DNA from: Streptomyces sp. AJS327
GTDB taxonomy: Bacteria; Actinomycetota; Actinomycetes; Streptomycetales; Streptomycetaceae
Direction: 5' to 3'
Assembly: GCF_013450295.1 (NCBI RefSeq)
Contig: NZ_SKBR01000002.1
Location: 1,574,501 to 1,638,500, forward strand
DNA length: 64,000 nt
Shown: positions 8,584 to 17,165 of the stretch, one piece after another
How the letters are laid out: each line of letters begins with the position of its first letter
Numbering within the stretch: position 1 is the first letter of the stretch
Program-made: the position numbers and the translations under genes
Notes under the pieces: model-generated
What the model saw: only the letters and a program-made list of their open reading frames with translations
Database searches by the model: none
Told to the model about the DNA's origin: nothing

Positions 8584-10143
8584 TCAGATCTCCATGGACC
8601 GGCCTCGTCCGGCGCCTCCGGCGCCGCCGGTGGGTGGGCGGCCGAACGACGCGCCGCCGAAGAGGGCGGCGTTCTGGGCCTTGCGGAAGTCCTGGAAGCT
8701 CGGCATCTGCTGTTTGCTCTTGTCGAGTTCCTCGATCTCCGTCATCTCCAGGCTCGTTCGGAAGGGGTTCGTGGTGGTGTACTGCTCGTCGTCGGAGGGC
8801 CTGCCGGGCTCCGAGGTGACGCGGAACTTGGCGCCGGGTGGGAAGACGGTTTCGCCTTCGCTCCGTTCCAGGGTGCTGAGTACCGAGGACATCTCGCCGC
8901 CGTGGTGTCCCTCCGCCTGGATGATCATGGTGACGGCGTAGACGGCCTTGCCCGGGAGGTCCAGCTCCGCGCCGATGCGGCGGCTCGTCGATTCGAACTG
9001 GGCTGCCGTGTACTCCTCGCCCTGGGTGAAGTTGCTGACGAAGGCGTCGAACTGCGCGCGGGTCTCGAAGGACAGGTCGCGCTGCACCTTCTGCCGGGTT
9101 TTCGCGGTCTTCGCCAGGGCGCCGATCATCGTCCCGGTCTTCCCGGCGACGCCGTACTTCTCGGCGACGCCTCCGCTGCGCAGCGCCTTGTTCCAGTCCT
9201 TGTAGGCGCCGCCCTGGTAGTCGTCGAGGACGTCGACCTCGTCTTCGGTCAGTCCCCAGTCCTCGCGCAGGTGGGAGCGGAGCAGGCGGACGAGTTCGCG
9301 GTCGGTGTCGATGGTGTGCTGCGTGTCGGGGTTTTCGATCAGGGTGCGCAGTCCGTCCACCTCGGCGGGGGTGAGCGCCGCGGACTGGACGTTCTGCACC
9401 TCCTTGCGAGCCTGGTCGAGGGAGAGCTGCTGGCCCTGGTAGGTGACCGTCCGCTGGACGGGGGCGGTCTCCTCGTCGGCGGCGCGCTGGACGGGGGCGG
9501 CTTCCGGCGCGGCCGGGGTGGGGACGGGTGCGGGCTCGGCGGTGGGGACCGGGCCGCGCATCACGTCGGCCGCGTTGGCTTCCGCCTCGCGTTCGAACCG
9601 GTCGGAGGGGTCGCTGACGCTGAGCCCCCCGGAGGTCTCGGTCCCGGCGACCGGGCCTTGGCGCTGCTGGATGACGTGGGTGAGTTCGTGCGCCAGGGTG
9701 TGTTTGTCCGCTCCGCCCTCGCCGACCACGATGTGGCTGCCCGAGGTGTAGGCGCGGGCGTTGACCTCCGCCGCGGAGCGGCTGGCGAGCGAGTCGGTGT
9801 GCATGCGCACGTCGGAGAAGTCCGCGCCGAGGCGTGCTTCCATCTCCTGCCGGAGTGGCTCCTGGAGTGGCTGGCCCGAGGAGCGGAGGACCTCGTGTAC
9901 TGAGGATCGCTGGACGGGGGCGGTCCGGTGGTCGCCGCAGTCGGCGTCGTGGGTGTGGTCGGTCTCCTCCAGCATCCGCGCCACCGCCGCGTTTCCGGCG
10001 GCGCGTTGCAGGGCGAGGATTCCCGCCTGGACGGGGTCGGCCGTCCCGGTCTGGACGTGGTCCGGCGGGGATGTCAGGGGGTGGGGGACGGTCGCGCGGC
10101 GCCGGTCGGCGTCCTGCGCCAGGTCGGACTCGTGGGGGCGCAT
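8584..10143 (-). CDS. DUF4157 (eCIS core domain) protein with ADP-ribosyltransferase-like C-terminus
   Basis: The protein has 519 residues. Residues 80-195 form a DUF4157 domain (HEVLRSSGQPLQEPLRQEME, then GADFSDVRMHTD, then AHELTHVIQQ with HEXXH at 152-156). This domain is common in proteins linked to extracellular contractile injection systems. Three PVQR motifs flank it (near 77, 217 and 228). Residues 300-445 look like an arginine-serine-glutamate class mono-ADP-ribosyltransferase: YQGGAYKDWNKALRSG (309-324), a candidate catalytic Arg in VQRDL (355), FESTS (383-387), and EGE at 429-431 followed by FPPGAKFRV. A Gly-rich tail ends the protein. ATG 10143 has AAAGGAG upstream. Delivery by an injection system is inference; no sheath, tube or baseplate genes lie in the window. 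Confidence 0.85.
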   Translation of the reverse strand: MRPHESDLAQDADRRRATVPHPLTSPPDHVQTGTADPVQAGILALQRAAGNAAVARMLEETDHTHDADCGDHRTAPVQRSSVHEVLRSSGQPLQEPLRQEMEARLGADFSDVRMHTDSLASRSAAEVNARAYTSGSHIVVGEGGADKHTLAHELTHVIQQRQGPVAGTETSGGLSVSDPSDRFEREAEANAADVMRGPVPTAEPAPVPTPAAPEAAPVQRAADEETAPVQRTVTYQGQQLSLDQARKEVQNVQSAALTPAEVDGLRTLIENPDTQHTIDTDRELVRLLRSHLREDWGLTEDEVDVLDDYQGGAYKDWNKALRSGGVAEKYGVAGKTGTMIGALAKTAKTRQKVQRDLSFETRAQFDAFVSNFTQGEEYTAAQFESTSRRIGAELDLPGKAVYAVTMIIQAEGHHGGEMSSVLSTLERSEGETVFPPGAKFRVTSEPGRPSDDEQYTTTNPFRTSLEMTEIEELDKSKQQMPSFQDFRKAQNAALFGGASFGRPPTGGAGGAGRGRSMEI

Positions 10144-10625
10144 GGGCGGCGCTCCTTTCGGAGGCGTGACGGGATGTACCGGGGCCACCCGACACGCTCG
10201 GTCAGGGGTGGCGGGGAGAGGAAGGGCCGCCGGGGCAGTCTCGTGGGACGTCTCCGGTGCCTGGAAGGTCACCGCCCGGCCCGACCGCTCATCTCGGCCC
10301 CGGCCTGTCGCGCTGTCACGGACCCTGCCCCGTCCGCCCGTGCGGGCCCTGCTCCCCGTTCCTGCGCCGGGGACCGTGACCCGTGCGCGTGGGGGCCGGT
10401 GGTGCTGGTCCGGCGTCCGCCCGTCCCGGCCCCCGACCTGTTCCGCTGACGCGTGCCTGACCTGTCCGCCCGTCATAGCCCCCTGCTCGTCCCGTCCCCG
10501 GCCCGACCGCCCCCCCGTCAGGGCCGGGGACGGGCGGCCGTGCGTGAATGGGCGTGCGTGGGCGTGAATGGGCGGGTCGGGCGGGGGGTGCTTGTCGGGT
10601 CAGCGTTCGAGGAGGAAGGGCCGGG
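10144..10625. other. Gene-free spacer upstream of the DUF4157 gene
   Basis: It presumably carries the minus-strand promoter of the DUF4157 gene and the end of the thiolase transcript. No reading frame is convincing. Two short repeats lie at its right end: two GCGTGAATGGGCG units (10543-10573) and a 26-base duplication covering the thiolase stop codon. Confidence 0.4.
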
Positions 10626-10647
10626 TCAGCGTTCGAGGAGGAGGGCC
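10596..10647. repeat. 26-bp tandem duplication at the thiolase 3' end
   Basis: Two copies of a 26-base unit (CGGGTCAGCGTTCGAGGAGGA plus five bases) lie head to tail at 10596-10621 and 10622-10647. The right copy contains the last codons and stop of the thiolase gene; the left copy is a fossil of the same end. It looks like a replication-slippage duplication and should not change the protein. Confidence 0.7.
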
Positions 10648-11825
10648 TGGCCCTGTCCCACGCCGACGCAGAGCGCGGCGAGTCCGGTGCCGGAGCCCGC
10701 GGTGGCGAGTTGGTGGGCGACGGCGCCGGTGAGGCGGGCGCCGGAGGCGCCGAGGGGGTGGCCGATGGCGATGGCGCCGCCGCGCGGGTTGACCACGGAC
10801 GGGTCGAGCGCGGGCCACTCGGCCAGGCAGCCGAGGGCCTGGGCGGCGAACGCCTCGTTGAGTTCGACGGTGTGGAGGTCGTCGAAGTCGCGGTGGCCTT
10901 TGGCCAGAACGCGGCGTACGGCCTCCACCGGGCCGAGTCCGAAGAGCTGGGGTTCGATGCCGGTGACGGCCGTGGCGCGGACGCGGGCCAGTGGTTCGAG
11001 GCCCCCGGCGCGGAGTCCGGCCTCGTTGGTGAGGAGGAGCGCGGCGGCTCCGTCGTTGAGGGAGGAGGAGTTCCCGGCGGTGACGGTCCCGGTGTCGTCG
11101 GTGCGGAAGGCGGGCTGGAGGCGGGCCAGGGCCTCCGGGGAGGTGGTGTCCCGGATGGTCTCGTCGCGGTCGAGGGGTACGTCGGGTAGCGGGACGACCT
11201 CCGCCGCGTACTGTCCGGCGCGCCAGGCGTCGGCGGCGCGGTGGTGGCTGGCGGCGGCGAACCGGTCCTGTTGTTCGCGGGTGATGTGGTGCTTCTCGGC
11301 GACGAGTTCGGCCCCTTCGCCGAGGGAGACCGTCCACTCGGGGCGCATCCGCTCGTTGACCATGCGCCAGCCGAGGGTGGTGGAGTAGGTCCGTGGCGGG
11401 GCGGTGGGGAAGGCGCGGTCGGGTTTGGGCTGCACCCAGGGCGCTCGGCTCATGGACTCCACTCCGCCGACGATGACGGTGTTCGCGTCGCCCATCGCGA
11501 CGGCCCGGTAGCCCTGGACGACCGCCTCCAGCCCGGAGGCGCAGAGCCGGTTGACGGTGGTTCCGGGCACGGTCGTGGGTAGTCCGGCCAGCAGCACGGC
11601 CATCCGCGCGACGTTGCGGTTCTCCTCACCGGCGCCGTTCGCGTTGCCGAGGACCACGTCGTCGACGGTGGCGGGGTCCAGGTCCGGGGCGCGGTCCAGG
11701 AGCGCGCGGACCACGTGTGCCGCCATGTCGTCGGGCCGGATCGGCGCCAGCGCTCCCGCGTACTTGCCCACGGGGGTGCGGACGGCGTCGGCGATGTACA
11801 CCTCGCGCAGCTGACCTTCGCTCAT
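10626..11825 (-). CDS. Acetyl-CoA acyltransferase (thiolase)
   Basis: This is a degradative-type thiolase of 399 residues, a usual length. It has the nucleophile Cys95 in NRLCASG, the NEAFAAQ motif, the His motif GHPLGASG, and the final Cys in ALCVGVGQG. The enzyme cleaves 3-oxoacyl-CoA with CoA, or acts in the beta-ketoadipate branch; sequence alone does not separate these. It stands alone, with no hydratase or dehydrogenase beside it. ATG 11825 begins MSEGQLREVYIADAVRTPVG, the standard family start. Confidence 0.92.
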   Translation of the reverse strand: MSEGQLREVYIADAVRTPVGKYAGALAPIRPDDMAAHVVRALLDRAPDLDPATVDDVVLGNANGAGEENRNVARMAVLLAGLPTTVPGTTVNRLCASGLEAVVQGYRAVAMGDANTVIVGGVESMSRAPWVQPKPDRAFPTAPPRTYSTTLGWRMVNERMRPEWTVSLGEGAELVAEKHHITREQQDRFAAASHHRAADAWRAGQYAAEVVPLPDVPLDRDETIRDTTSPEALARLQPAFRTDDTGTVTAGNSSSLNDGAAALLLTNEAGLRAGGLEPLARVRATAVTGIEPQLFGLGPVEAVRRVLAKGHRDFDDLHTVELNEAFAAQALGCLAEWPALDPSVVNPRGGAIAIGHPLGASGARLTGAVAHQLATAGSGTGLAALCVGVGQGQALLLER

Positions 11826-11949
11826 GGGGCTGATCGTGGCAGGAGAGCGCGGTGGTGACCAGGGTGCGTGGGGGACGGCGGGCGGCCCGGCCCACGCGCC
11901 GCCTCGTCGGTGGAGCCCGCCGCCGGGGCGGACTCCGGGAGTCCGCCCG

Positions 11950-13368
11950 TCAGGGGGTGTGGCGGCCGGGGTGTGGCGGCAGGAGTTCCCGTACCAGTGT
12001 GCGGTGCCACCAGTCGCCGGTCTCCCGCCGTTCGCGGGGCGTGGTGAACCGGTAGCGGTAGAGCAGCGCCCGAACGCGGGTCGGGGGCGCGGTGGTGAAG
12101 GGGTTGACGCGCAGCAGCCGGACGGTGTCCGGGTCGTTCTCCAGCAGTCGGTCGACGAGCGGCAGCAGCCAGCCGCGGGCGGCGGCGGGGGACAGCGCGG
12201 CGAACCACATCATCCAGTCGAGCCGCAGGTGGTAGGGGGCGAACTGGCGGGGGAGCCGGCCGGTCGCGCCGGGCTTGCCGCGGAACTCGTAGGCGTGCCA
12301 GGTGGTGGTGGGGTCGACCGTCGTCGCGTCGGTGCCCTCCAGCACGATCTCGTGCCGCACCCTGGTCACGCTGCCGAACGCCCCGTAGGTGTTGACCAGG
12401 TGGACGGGGTTGAAGGAGGCGTTCATCCGCTGGTCGCGGCTGAGCATGTTCCGCACCGGCCAGTAGCTGAGGATGACGGTCAGTGCGGTCACCGCGACCG
12501 TCAGCCCCACGAACCAGCCGGGCGCGGTGTCGGTGGAGGCCGGGGGCGCGCCCAGCAGGGTGCTGTCGACGGCGGAGAGCGCGAGCACCATCGTCAGCCA
12601 GTTCAGCCAGGAGAAGTTGCCGGACAGCACCAGCCACAGCTGGGTCGTGATGATCAGGAGGGCGGCCACCGTCGCGACGGGCTGGGGCAGGAACAGCGCG
12701 AAGGGGACGACGAGTTGGGCCACGTGGTTGGCGGCGGCCTCGGCCCGGTGCAGCCGCCGGGGCAGGTGGTGGAAGAACCAGCTGAGGGGGCCCGGCATCG
12801 GCTGGGTCTCGTGGTGGTAGGTGAGGCAGGTCAGCTCGCGCCAGCAGCGGTCGCCCCGCCACTTGATGAGCCCCGCGCCGAACTCCACCCGGAACACCAG
12901 CCAGCGCAGCAGCCAGAGCACCAGGACCGGCGGTCCGGTCTCCGCGTTCCCCAGGAGGATCCCGAGGAATCCGGCTTCCAGGAGCAGCGTCTCCCAGCCG
13001 AAGCCGTACCAGGTCTGCCCGACGTTGACGATCGACAGGTACAGCAGCCACAGCACCGCCCAGGCCGCCGTCGCCGCCCAGAGCGGTACGGCGTCTCCGG
13101 CGCCCGCCGCGAGCAGCGCGGACAGCAGCGCGCCGGTCCAGGCGCAGCCCGCGAAGAAGCGGTCGGAGTAGTGCCAGTGGAACAGGCTCGGCGCCTCCCG
13201 GAAGCGGACCCGCCGGACGAACGCCGGTACCGGCAGGATGCCGCGCTCCCCGATCAGCGCCCGGAACTGTGTGGCCGTCGAGACGAAGGCGACCAGGTAG
13301 ATGACGGCCAGTCCGCGCTGGATGACCAGCCTGCTCAGCCCGAGGCCGGGGTCGGTGAACCACTCCAT
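11950..13368 (-). CDS. Lipase maturation factor family membrane protein
   Basis: This 472-residue polytopic membrane protein belongs to the lipase maturation factor family. It contains the conserved N-terminal pattern LVIQRGLAVIYLVAFVS, LFHWHYSDRFF, QTWYGFGWETLLLEAGF and RVEFGAGLIKWRGD, then a C-terminal soluble part with RFAPYHLRLDWMMWF. Animal relatives fold lipases in the ER; the role in bacteria is not well known. The gene starts at ATG 13368, divergent from the response regulator at 13476, with about 107 bases between them for both promoters. Strong membrane segments make the call secure at family level only. Confidence 0.88.
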   Translation of the reverse strand: MEWFTDPGLGLSRLVIQRGLAVIYLVAFVSTATQFRALIGERGILPVPAFVRRVRFREAPSLFHWHYSDRFFAGCAWTGALLSALLAAGAGDAVPLWAATAAWAVLWLLYLSIVNVGQTWYGFGWETLLLEAGFLGILLGNAETGPPVLVLWLLRWLVFRVEFGAGLIKWRGDRCWRELTCLTYHHETQPMPGPLSWFFHHLPRRLHRAEAAANHVAQLVVPFALFLPQPVATVAALLIITTQLWLVLSGNFSWLNWLTMVLALSAVDSTLLGAPPASTDTAPGWFVGLTVAVTALTVILSYWPVRNMLSRDQRMNASFNPVHLVNTYGAFGSVTRVRHEIVLEGTDATTVDPTTTWHAYEFRGKPGATGRLPRQFAPYHLRLDWMMWFAALSPAAARGWLLPLVDRLLENDPDTVRLLRVNPFTTAPPTRVRALLYRYRFTTPRERRETGDWWHRTLVRELLPPHPGRHTP

Positions 13369-13475
13369 GGCCGCATGGGTACCACCCGTGCGCGGGGCGG
13401 GCCCGGGGACCGGCCGTCGCTGCGCCTTTTGGCCTCCCCGGGCGCCGGTCCCGCCGCCTGTCCTACGGTGGGCGC

Positions 13476-14222
13476 ATGACCGTCCGTGTACTGCTGGTTG
13501 ACGACGATCCGCTGGTCCGCGCCGGGCTGCGGCTGATGCTGGGTGGGCTGCCCGATATCGCGGTCGTGGGGGAGGCGGGGGACGGTGAGCGGGTGCCCGG
13601 GCTGGTGGCCGAGCTCCATCCCGACGTGGTGCTGATGGACCTGCGCATGCCGCTGCGGGACGGGCTGTCCACCACCGAGGCGCTGCGCGCCCGTCCGGAC
13701 GCGCCGCAGGTCATCGTGCTCACCACCTTCGACGCCGACGAGCACGTGCTGCGTGCCCTGCGGGCGGGGGCGGCGGGCTATCTGCTCAAGGACACCCCGC
13801 CGGAGGGGATTCTCGCCGCGGTGCGGAGCGTCGCCGCGGGGGAGCCGGTGCTCTCACCGGCCGTCACCCGGCGGCTCATCGACCGGGTCGCGGCGCCGGA
13901 GCGGGACGGGGCCCGTGGCCGGGCCCGGACGGCGCTGGACGGGCTGGCCGCCCGGGAGCGGGAGGTCGCGCTGGCCGTGGGCGGGGGGCTGTCCAACGCG
14001 GAGATCGCCCGGGAGCTGTGGATGAGTGTCGCCACAGTGAAGGCGCACGTCTCGCGTGTGCTGGGCAAGCTCGGCCTGAACAACCGGGTGCAGATCGCGT
14101 TGCTCGCGCACGACGCGGGGCTGCTCGACGAGGAAGGGCCCGGGTTCGACGGGGCGGGGCCCGGGTTCGAGGGGACCGAGCCGGGGTTCCACGGGGTGGA
14201 GCCGGGGGCGCCGGGTCGCTGA
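13476..14222 (+). CDS. NarL/FixJ-type response regulator, orphan
   Basis: The protein has 248 residues. The receiver domain shows acidic DDD at 9-11, phospho-acceptor Asp55 (VVLMDLRMP), Thr83 and Lys105. The C-terminal LuxR-type helix-turn-helix is LSNAEIARELWMSVATVKAHVSRVLGKL. No histidine kinase is next to it, so its partner is elsewhere or it works alone. The last 35 or so residues are an unusual 7-residue repeat, GPGFDGA-GPGFEGT-EPGFHGV-EPG, encoded by a 21-base tandem repeat. This tail is outside the normal fold. Confidence 0.93.
   Translation: MTVRVLLVDDDPLVRAGLRLMLGGLPDIAVVGEAGDGERVPGLVAELHPDVVLMDLRMPLRDGLSTTEALRARPDAPQVIVLTTFDADEHVLRALRAGAAGYLLKDTPPEGILAAVRSVAAGEPVLSPAVTRRLIDRVAAPERDGARGRARTALDGLAAREREVALAVGGGLSNAEIARELWMSVATVKAHVSRVLGKLGLNNRVQIALLAHDAGLLDEEGPGFDGAGPGFEGTEPGFHGVEPGAPGR
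14140..14213 (+). repeat. 21-bp tandem repeat encoding the regulator's C-terminal tail
   Basis: About three and a half copies of a 21-base unit beginning GGGCCCGGGTTCGA encode GPGF(D/E/H)G-type heptapeptides at the end of the response regulator. Being a multiple of three, it can expand or contract without breaking the frame. Confidence 0.6.
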
Positions 14223-14347
14223 CCGGGCGTCAGCGGGTGGTGTCCGGGCTCGTGCGCCCGGAGTCCGCTTCCCGGGCTCGCTCTCCGGGGCGGGTGCGCG
14301 GAGGGGCTTGTGGGAACACGTCGCGGCGGCCGGGGGTTGTCCGGGGT

Positions 14348-15388
14348 ATGACGGCACCCGCTCGATCCGCCCCGCTTCTCTCCGTCCTCGACCGCTCCCT
14401 GGTGCGGGAGGGCGAGCCGCCGGGCCGGGCGCTGTCGGAGACGGTCAGTTTCGCGCGGTCGGTGGAGGAGTGGGGTTTCCACCGGTTCTGGGTGGCGGAG
14501 CACCATGGTGTGCCGGGCGTGGCGGGGGCGGCGCCCACCGTGCTGGCCGCCGCGGTCGCCTCGGCCACCAGCCGGATTCGGGTCGGCACCGGGGGCGTGA
14601 TGCTGCCGAACCACGCGCCACTGGTCGTCGCGGAGCAGTTCGGGGTGCTGGAGTCGCTCTTTCCGGGCCGGATCGACATGGGGCTGGGCCGCTCGGTCGG
14701 TTTCGTGCCCGCCGTGCGGGCGGCGCTGGGCGCGGACCGGGCGGCGGCGGACCGCTTCGGTGACCAACTGGCCGAGTTGTTCCGCTACTTCACGGGTGAG
14801 GCGGAGGTCAGCGCGGTGCCGGCGGAGGGGCTGCGGGTACCGGCCTTCGTCCTCGCCGTCGGTGCCGGGGCCGAGGTGGCGGCGGCGTACGGACTGCCGC
14901 TGGTGCTCGGGGCGCACCGGGAGGAGGCGCGGACCCGTGCCGCTCTCGACCGCTATCGGGCCGCGTTCCGCCCGGCGCCCTGGGCCCCGGCCGCGCGGCC
15001 GTACGTGGTGCTGGCCGTCAACGCGGCGGTCGGCGCCACCGCGGAGGAGGCGGCGCGGACGCAGCTCCCGGAGGCGTGGTCCACCGTCCGCTCGCGCGTC
15101 CGGGGCGTGTTCGCGCCGCTCGTCCCGGCCGGGGCGGTGCCGCTGGACTCGTTGACCGACCGGGAGGCCCGGTACCTCGCCGAGGCCCGGGCCGGGCAGC
15201 TGCACGGCACCGCGGACGAGGTGGTCTCCGCGCTGTACGGGCTGGCCGGGCGGCTCGGCGCGGACGAGGTCCTGCTGACTCTCGCCACGTACGAACCGGC
15301 CGAGCGCCGCGCGTCCTACCGGCGGCTCGCGGAGGCGGCCGGACTGGTCCCGGCGCCGTCCGCGACCGCCGGGCCCGCGACCGGCTGA
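14348..15388 (+). CDS. LLM class flavin-dependent oxidoreductase
   Basis: This luciferase-like TIM-barrel oxidoreductase has 346 residues. It shows LSVLDRSLVREGEPPGRALSE at the N-terminus, WVAEHHGVPGVAG, GGVMLPNHAPLVVAEQFG and LFPGRIDMGLGRSVG, the typical bacterial luciferase subgroup with a single chain. FMN or F420 use and the substrate cannot be decided from sequence. ATG 14348 gives the standard family start, though only a weak GGGG precedes it. It is convergent with the acyl-CoA ligase, with under 40 bases between their stops. Confidence 0.85.
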   Translation: MTAPARSAPLLSVLDRSLVREGEPPGRALSETVSFARSVEEWGFHRFWVAEHHGVPGVAGAAPTVLAAAVASATSRIRVGTGGVMLPNHAPLVVAEQFGVLESLFPGRIDMGLGRSVGFVPAVRAALGADRAAADRFGDQLAELFRYFTGEAEVSAVPAEGLRVPAFVLAVGAGAEVAAAYGLPLVLGAHREEARTRAALDRYRAAFRPAPWAPAARPYVVLAVNAAVGATAEEAARTQLPEAWSTVRSRVRGVFAPLVPAGAVPLDSLTDREARYLAEARAGQLHGTADEVVSALYGLAGRLGADEVLLTLATYEPAERRASYRRLAEAAGLVPAPSATAGPATG

Positions 15389-15425
15389 CCGCGCCGCGCG
15401 GTGGCCGTCGGTCGCCGGGCGGGGG

Positions 15426-16877
15426 TCATCCGGGCAGGGAGCGCTTCAGCACCTTCCCCATGTCGTTGCGGGGCAGTTCGCTGAGGTAGCGCACCTCCCG
15501 GGGCCGCTTGTGCGGTGCGAGTTGGAGCGCCACCCAGTCCGCGAGTTCCGCGGGTTCCGGCCGGGGCTCGCCGTCGGCCGGGACGATCCAGGCGACGACC
15601 CGCTCGCCCAGTTCCGGATCGGGCTCCCCGGTGACCGCGGCCTCGGTGACGCCGGGGTGTTCCAGCAGGGCGTTCTCGATCTCGCCCGCCCCGATCTTGT
15701 AGCCGCCGCTCTTGATCAGGTCGGTGGTCTTGCGGCCGACGAGTCGGACGAAGCCGTCCTGGTCGATGGTGGCCATGTCGCCGGTGCGGAACCAGCCGCC
15801 GTCGAAGGCCTCGGCGGTGGCGTCCGGGCGGCCCAGGTACTCGGTGAACAGCTGCGGCCCGCGCACCTGTACCTCGCCGACGGTCTCGCCGTCGTGCTCG
15901 GTGATCCGCTCGCCGGCCTCGTCCACCAGGCGCAGGTCCACCTCGGGCAGCGGTACCCCCACGGTGCCCGGTCGGCTCTGGCCGTCCGCCCGGACGCTGG
16001 TGTTCATGAGGGTCTCCGTCATGCCGTACCGCTCGATGACGTGCTGGCCGGTGGCCTGCCGCAGCTGTTCGTGCAGGTACAGGGGGAGCGCCGCCGATCC
16101 GGAGACCAGCAGCCGCGCCCCGGCCAGCGCCTCGGTCAACTCCGGGTTCCCGGGGCAGGCTTCGGCGAGGCGGTGGTACATCGTCGGCACCCCGAACAGC
16201 ATGGTGCCGCCGGACGACAGCTCGGCCGCCACCCCGTCGGGGGAGAAGCGGCCGAGGTGCCGCAGGGTGCCGCCGCGCCGCAGGGGGCCCAGGACGCCGA
16301 GGACCAGCCCGTGGACGTGGAACAGCGGCAGTCCGTGTACGAGGACGTCCCGGTCCGTCCACCGCCAGGCGTCCTCCAGCGCGTCGAGGGTGCTGGCGAT
16401 GGCCCGGCGGGCGAGGACCACGCCCTTGGGGGGACCGGTGGTGCCGGAGGTGTACACGATGAGCGCGGCGGATCCGGCGTTGGGCTCGGGGGGCAGGCCC
16501 CAGCCGGCGGACTCGTCCTCGGCGGTGTCGGTGCGCACGTCCACCCGGGGCAGCGCGGCCAGTGGTTCGGGGAGTTCCGTGCCGGGCGCGGCCAGGACCT
16601 GGGACGGCGCGCTGTCCGTCAGGATGTGCTCCAGCTCCCGCTGTCCGCTCTTGGGGTTGAGCGGTACCACGGGCACCCCGGCGAGCAGTCCGGCGACCAC
16701 GCCGACGGCTGTCTCCAGCGTCGGTGTGGCCCAGACGGCGACGCGCCCCGAGGGGTCGAGGCTGGTCGCCGTGGCCCCGGCCGCCTCCGCGAGTTCCTGG
16801 TAGCTGAGCTGGCGGTCGCCGAAGCGCAGCGCGGGGTGTGAGGACGCCTTGTGCAGCGCGGGGAACAACAGGGACAC
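15426..16877 (-). CDS. matB: Acyl-CoA synthetase, malonyl-CoA synthetase (MatB)-like
   Basis: This AMP-forming ligase has 483 residues. It shows the P-loop IVYTSGTTGPPKGV, ERYGMTETLMNTS (a feature typical of MatB-type enzymes), the hinge-region motif TGDMATIDQDGFVRLVGRKTT, and the late catalytic Lys in NDMGKVLKRSLPG. MatB-type enzymes make malonyl- or methylmalonyl-CoA from the free acid and feed polyketide and fatty-acid synthesis. Start GTG 16877 has AAGGAG upstream and gives VSLLFPALHKAS, matching the family N-terminus; the frame is open to 16967. The gene symbol is a similarity-based guess, since some close ligases use other acids. Confidence 0.75.
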   Translation of the reverse strand: MSLLFPALHKASSHPALRFGDRQLSYQELAEAAGATATSLDPSGRVAVWATPTLETAVGVVAGLLAGVPVVPLNPKSGQRELEHILTDSAPSQVLAAPGTELPEPLAALPRVDVRTDTAEDESAGWGLPPEPNAGSAALIVYTSGTTGPPKGVVLARRAIASTLDALEDAWRWTDRDVLVHGLPLFHVHGLVLGVLGPLRRGGTLRHLGRFSPDGVAAELSSGGTMLFGVPTMYHRLAEACPGNPELTEALAGARLLVSGSAALPLYLHEQLRQATGQHVIERYGMTETLMNTSVRADGQSRPGTVGVPLPEVDLRLVDEAGERITEHDGETVGEVQVRGPQLFTEYLGRPDATAEAFDGGWFRTGDMATIDQDGFVRLVGRKTTDLIKSGGYKIGAGEIENALLEHPGVTEAAVTGEPDPELGERVVAWIVPADGEPRPEPAELADWVALQLAPHKRPREVRYLSELPRNDMGKVLKRSLPG

Positions 16878-17165
16878 CGGGACTCCTTCGTGATCGCGTC
16901 GCTCTGGCGCCCAGCATCTCACCCGGACGGGGTGGTCCCCAGGGTCCGGGCCGGGACCGGTGCTCACCCCGGGGCCCGCGCGCCGGGCTCGGCCGGGCTG
17001 GTTCGGGCTGGGCCGGGCTCCGGCGTGGGGCGTGCGGTGGGCGGCGGGTTTGCGCCGACTGGGCCCGGATCGGGGCGGGTTGACTGGCCGGGGGTGTCAA
17101 CGCCCGCCGTCGCCGGGCCGGTTCGGCGACGGACGGGGTGCCGCCGTCCGTCCGCCGCGCGTCGG

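Noticed and set aside
8584..10143. The HELTH motif as proof of an active zinc protease
   Set aside because: DUF4157 domains often keep HEXXH without demonstrated protease activity; the C-terminal transferase motifs are the more specific signal.
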